DNA from: JAHJQZ01 sp963676075
GTDB taxonomy: Bacteria > Pseudomonadota > Alphaproteobacteria > Rhizobiales > Devosiaceae
Reading direction: 5' to 3'
DNA length: 64,000 nucleotides
Assembly: GCA_963676075.2 (NCBI GenBank)
Contig: CAXXNZ010000014.1
Coordinates: 38,400-102,399, forward strand
The notes beneath the pieces are model-generated. The model had not been told where the DNA came from. It saw nothing but the letters and a program-made list of their open reading frames with translations, and searched no databases. The position numbers and the translations under genes were made by a program. Of the stretch, positions 63,655 through 64,000 are shown in pieces; the stretch's first letter is position 1; each line of letters starts with the position of its first letter.

Positions 63655-64000
63655 TCACTCGAAGACGATGCGCGGGAAGTAGAAGCTCACGACCCAGTTC
63701 GGCATGTCGACGATCTCGGAGATCCTGAGATCGCCGCAGACCGAGCACAGCATGTAGGCGTCGTCGGCACTCATGTTGTACTGCCTGCCGAGCAGATCGA
63801 TCATGTTGGCGAGCGCCGCCTGGGCACCCGACATCAGATCGGGACCGATGCCGGTCGTCACTTCGTAGCCCTTGGCATCAAGGTGCCGCGTGACCGGTCC
63901 GGGCGTGGTGAAGCGCGGCATGTCGAGCTTGGCATCTTTCACCAGATCGAGCGTCAGGATGACGTTCATCGCACTTTCGATGGCCGTACCGCAGACTTCG
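63655..64000 (-). CDS. Acetamidase/formamidase family protein, C-terminal part
   Basis: About 115 codons, running past the right end of the window (the frame continues EVCGTAIESAMNVILTLDLV). Tail MLCSVCGDLRISEIVDMPNW with VVSFYFPRIVFE is the signature end of the FmdA/AmdA family, cytoplasmic amidases that hydrolyse formamide, acetamide and related short amides. An ATG at 63969 lies inside the gene and is not the start. It is upstream of the double-ATPase gene on the same strand and supports amide uptake as the theme here. Confidence 0.9.
   Translation of the reverse strand, partial: EVCGTAIESAMNVILTLDLVKDAKLDMPRFTTPGPVTRHLDAKGYEVTTGIGPDLMSGAQAALANMIDLLGRQYNMSADDAYMLCSVCGDLRISEIVDMPNWVVSFYFPRIVFE

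Overview
This window looks like chromosomal DNA of an alphaproteobacterium, most probably a member of the Hyphomicrobiales (Rhizobiales) from a marine or saline habitat. The reasons are a chemotaxis locus whose gene content (cheS-like STAS, cheY, cheA, cheW, cheD, cheR, cheB, second cheY, CheT/CheZ-like) matches the rhizobial type, an ectoine locus with the specialised aspartokinase Ask_Ect, high GC with NTG starts, and many peptide ABC transporters. I cannot name the genus from sequence alone.

Layout. 1-17.6 kb: chemotaxis. Three membrane chemoreceptors (two ending in a DWSEF tether), a chimeric receptor remnant, then cheY2, cheB, cheR, a PAS-containing receptor and cheD on the minus strand, a divergent CheT/CheZ-like phosphatase candidate, and a second minus-strand unit cheS-like, cheY, cheA, cheW. 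17.7-20.2 kb: 3-hydroxyisobutyryl-CoA hydrolase diverging from a homoserine-dehydrogenase-like SAF oxidoreductase. 20.2-24.4 kb: an accessory spot with an AT-rich pair of unknown genes, an IS4-type element with a visible 11-bp target duplication, and a truncated GIY-YIG gene between two inverted palindromic repeat elements. 24.4-36.1 kb: MFS exporter, quinone-oxidoreductase-like MDR enzyme, K+ channel with a zinc ribbon, ABC exporter, a tetR-hlyD-ABC-ABC2 efflux operon, and a TetR/aldehyde-reductase divergent pair.

36.2-44.4 kb: an integration hot spot beside tRNA-Ala(CGC). Two broken copies of the same integrase 5' region bracket an acquired cluster (C-methyltransferase, GtrB-like glycosyltransferase, multi-span membrane protein) that probably modifies a surface glycan; two IS3-family elements and an IS3 fragment have invaded it. 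44.4-48.6 kb: a LysR regulator and an Fe-ADH/old-yellow-enzyme-like reductase operon. 49.0-53.7 kb: ectR-like marR and ectA-ectB-ectC-ask. As written, ectA, ectB and ask carry about ten single-base indels, nearly all at short homopolymer runs, while ectC is intact. 53.7-64 kb: a dipeptide-type ABC operon (solute-binding protein, DppB, a DppC-DppD fusion, DppF, GntR/FCD regulator) diverging from a DUF1028 protein and an M20 amidohydrolase, followed by a double-ATPase ABC protein and the 3' end of an acetamidase/formamidase gene.

How they fit: the chemotaxis genes form one signalling system split into two minus-strand units. The 53.7-64 kb genes look like one amide/peptide uptake and hydrolysis regulon, probably controlled by the GntR protein through two matching palindromes between the divergent arms. 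The ectoine locus is the osmoadaptation module, and whether it works depends on whether the indels are real.
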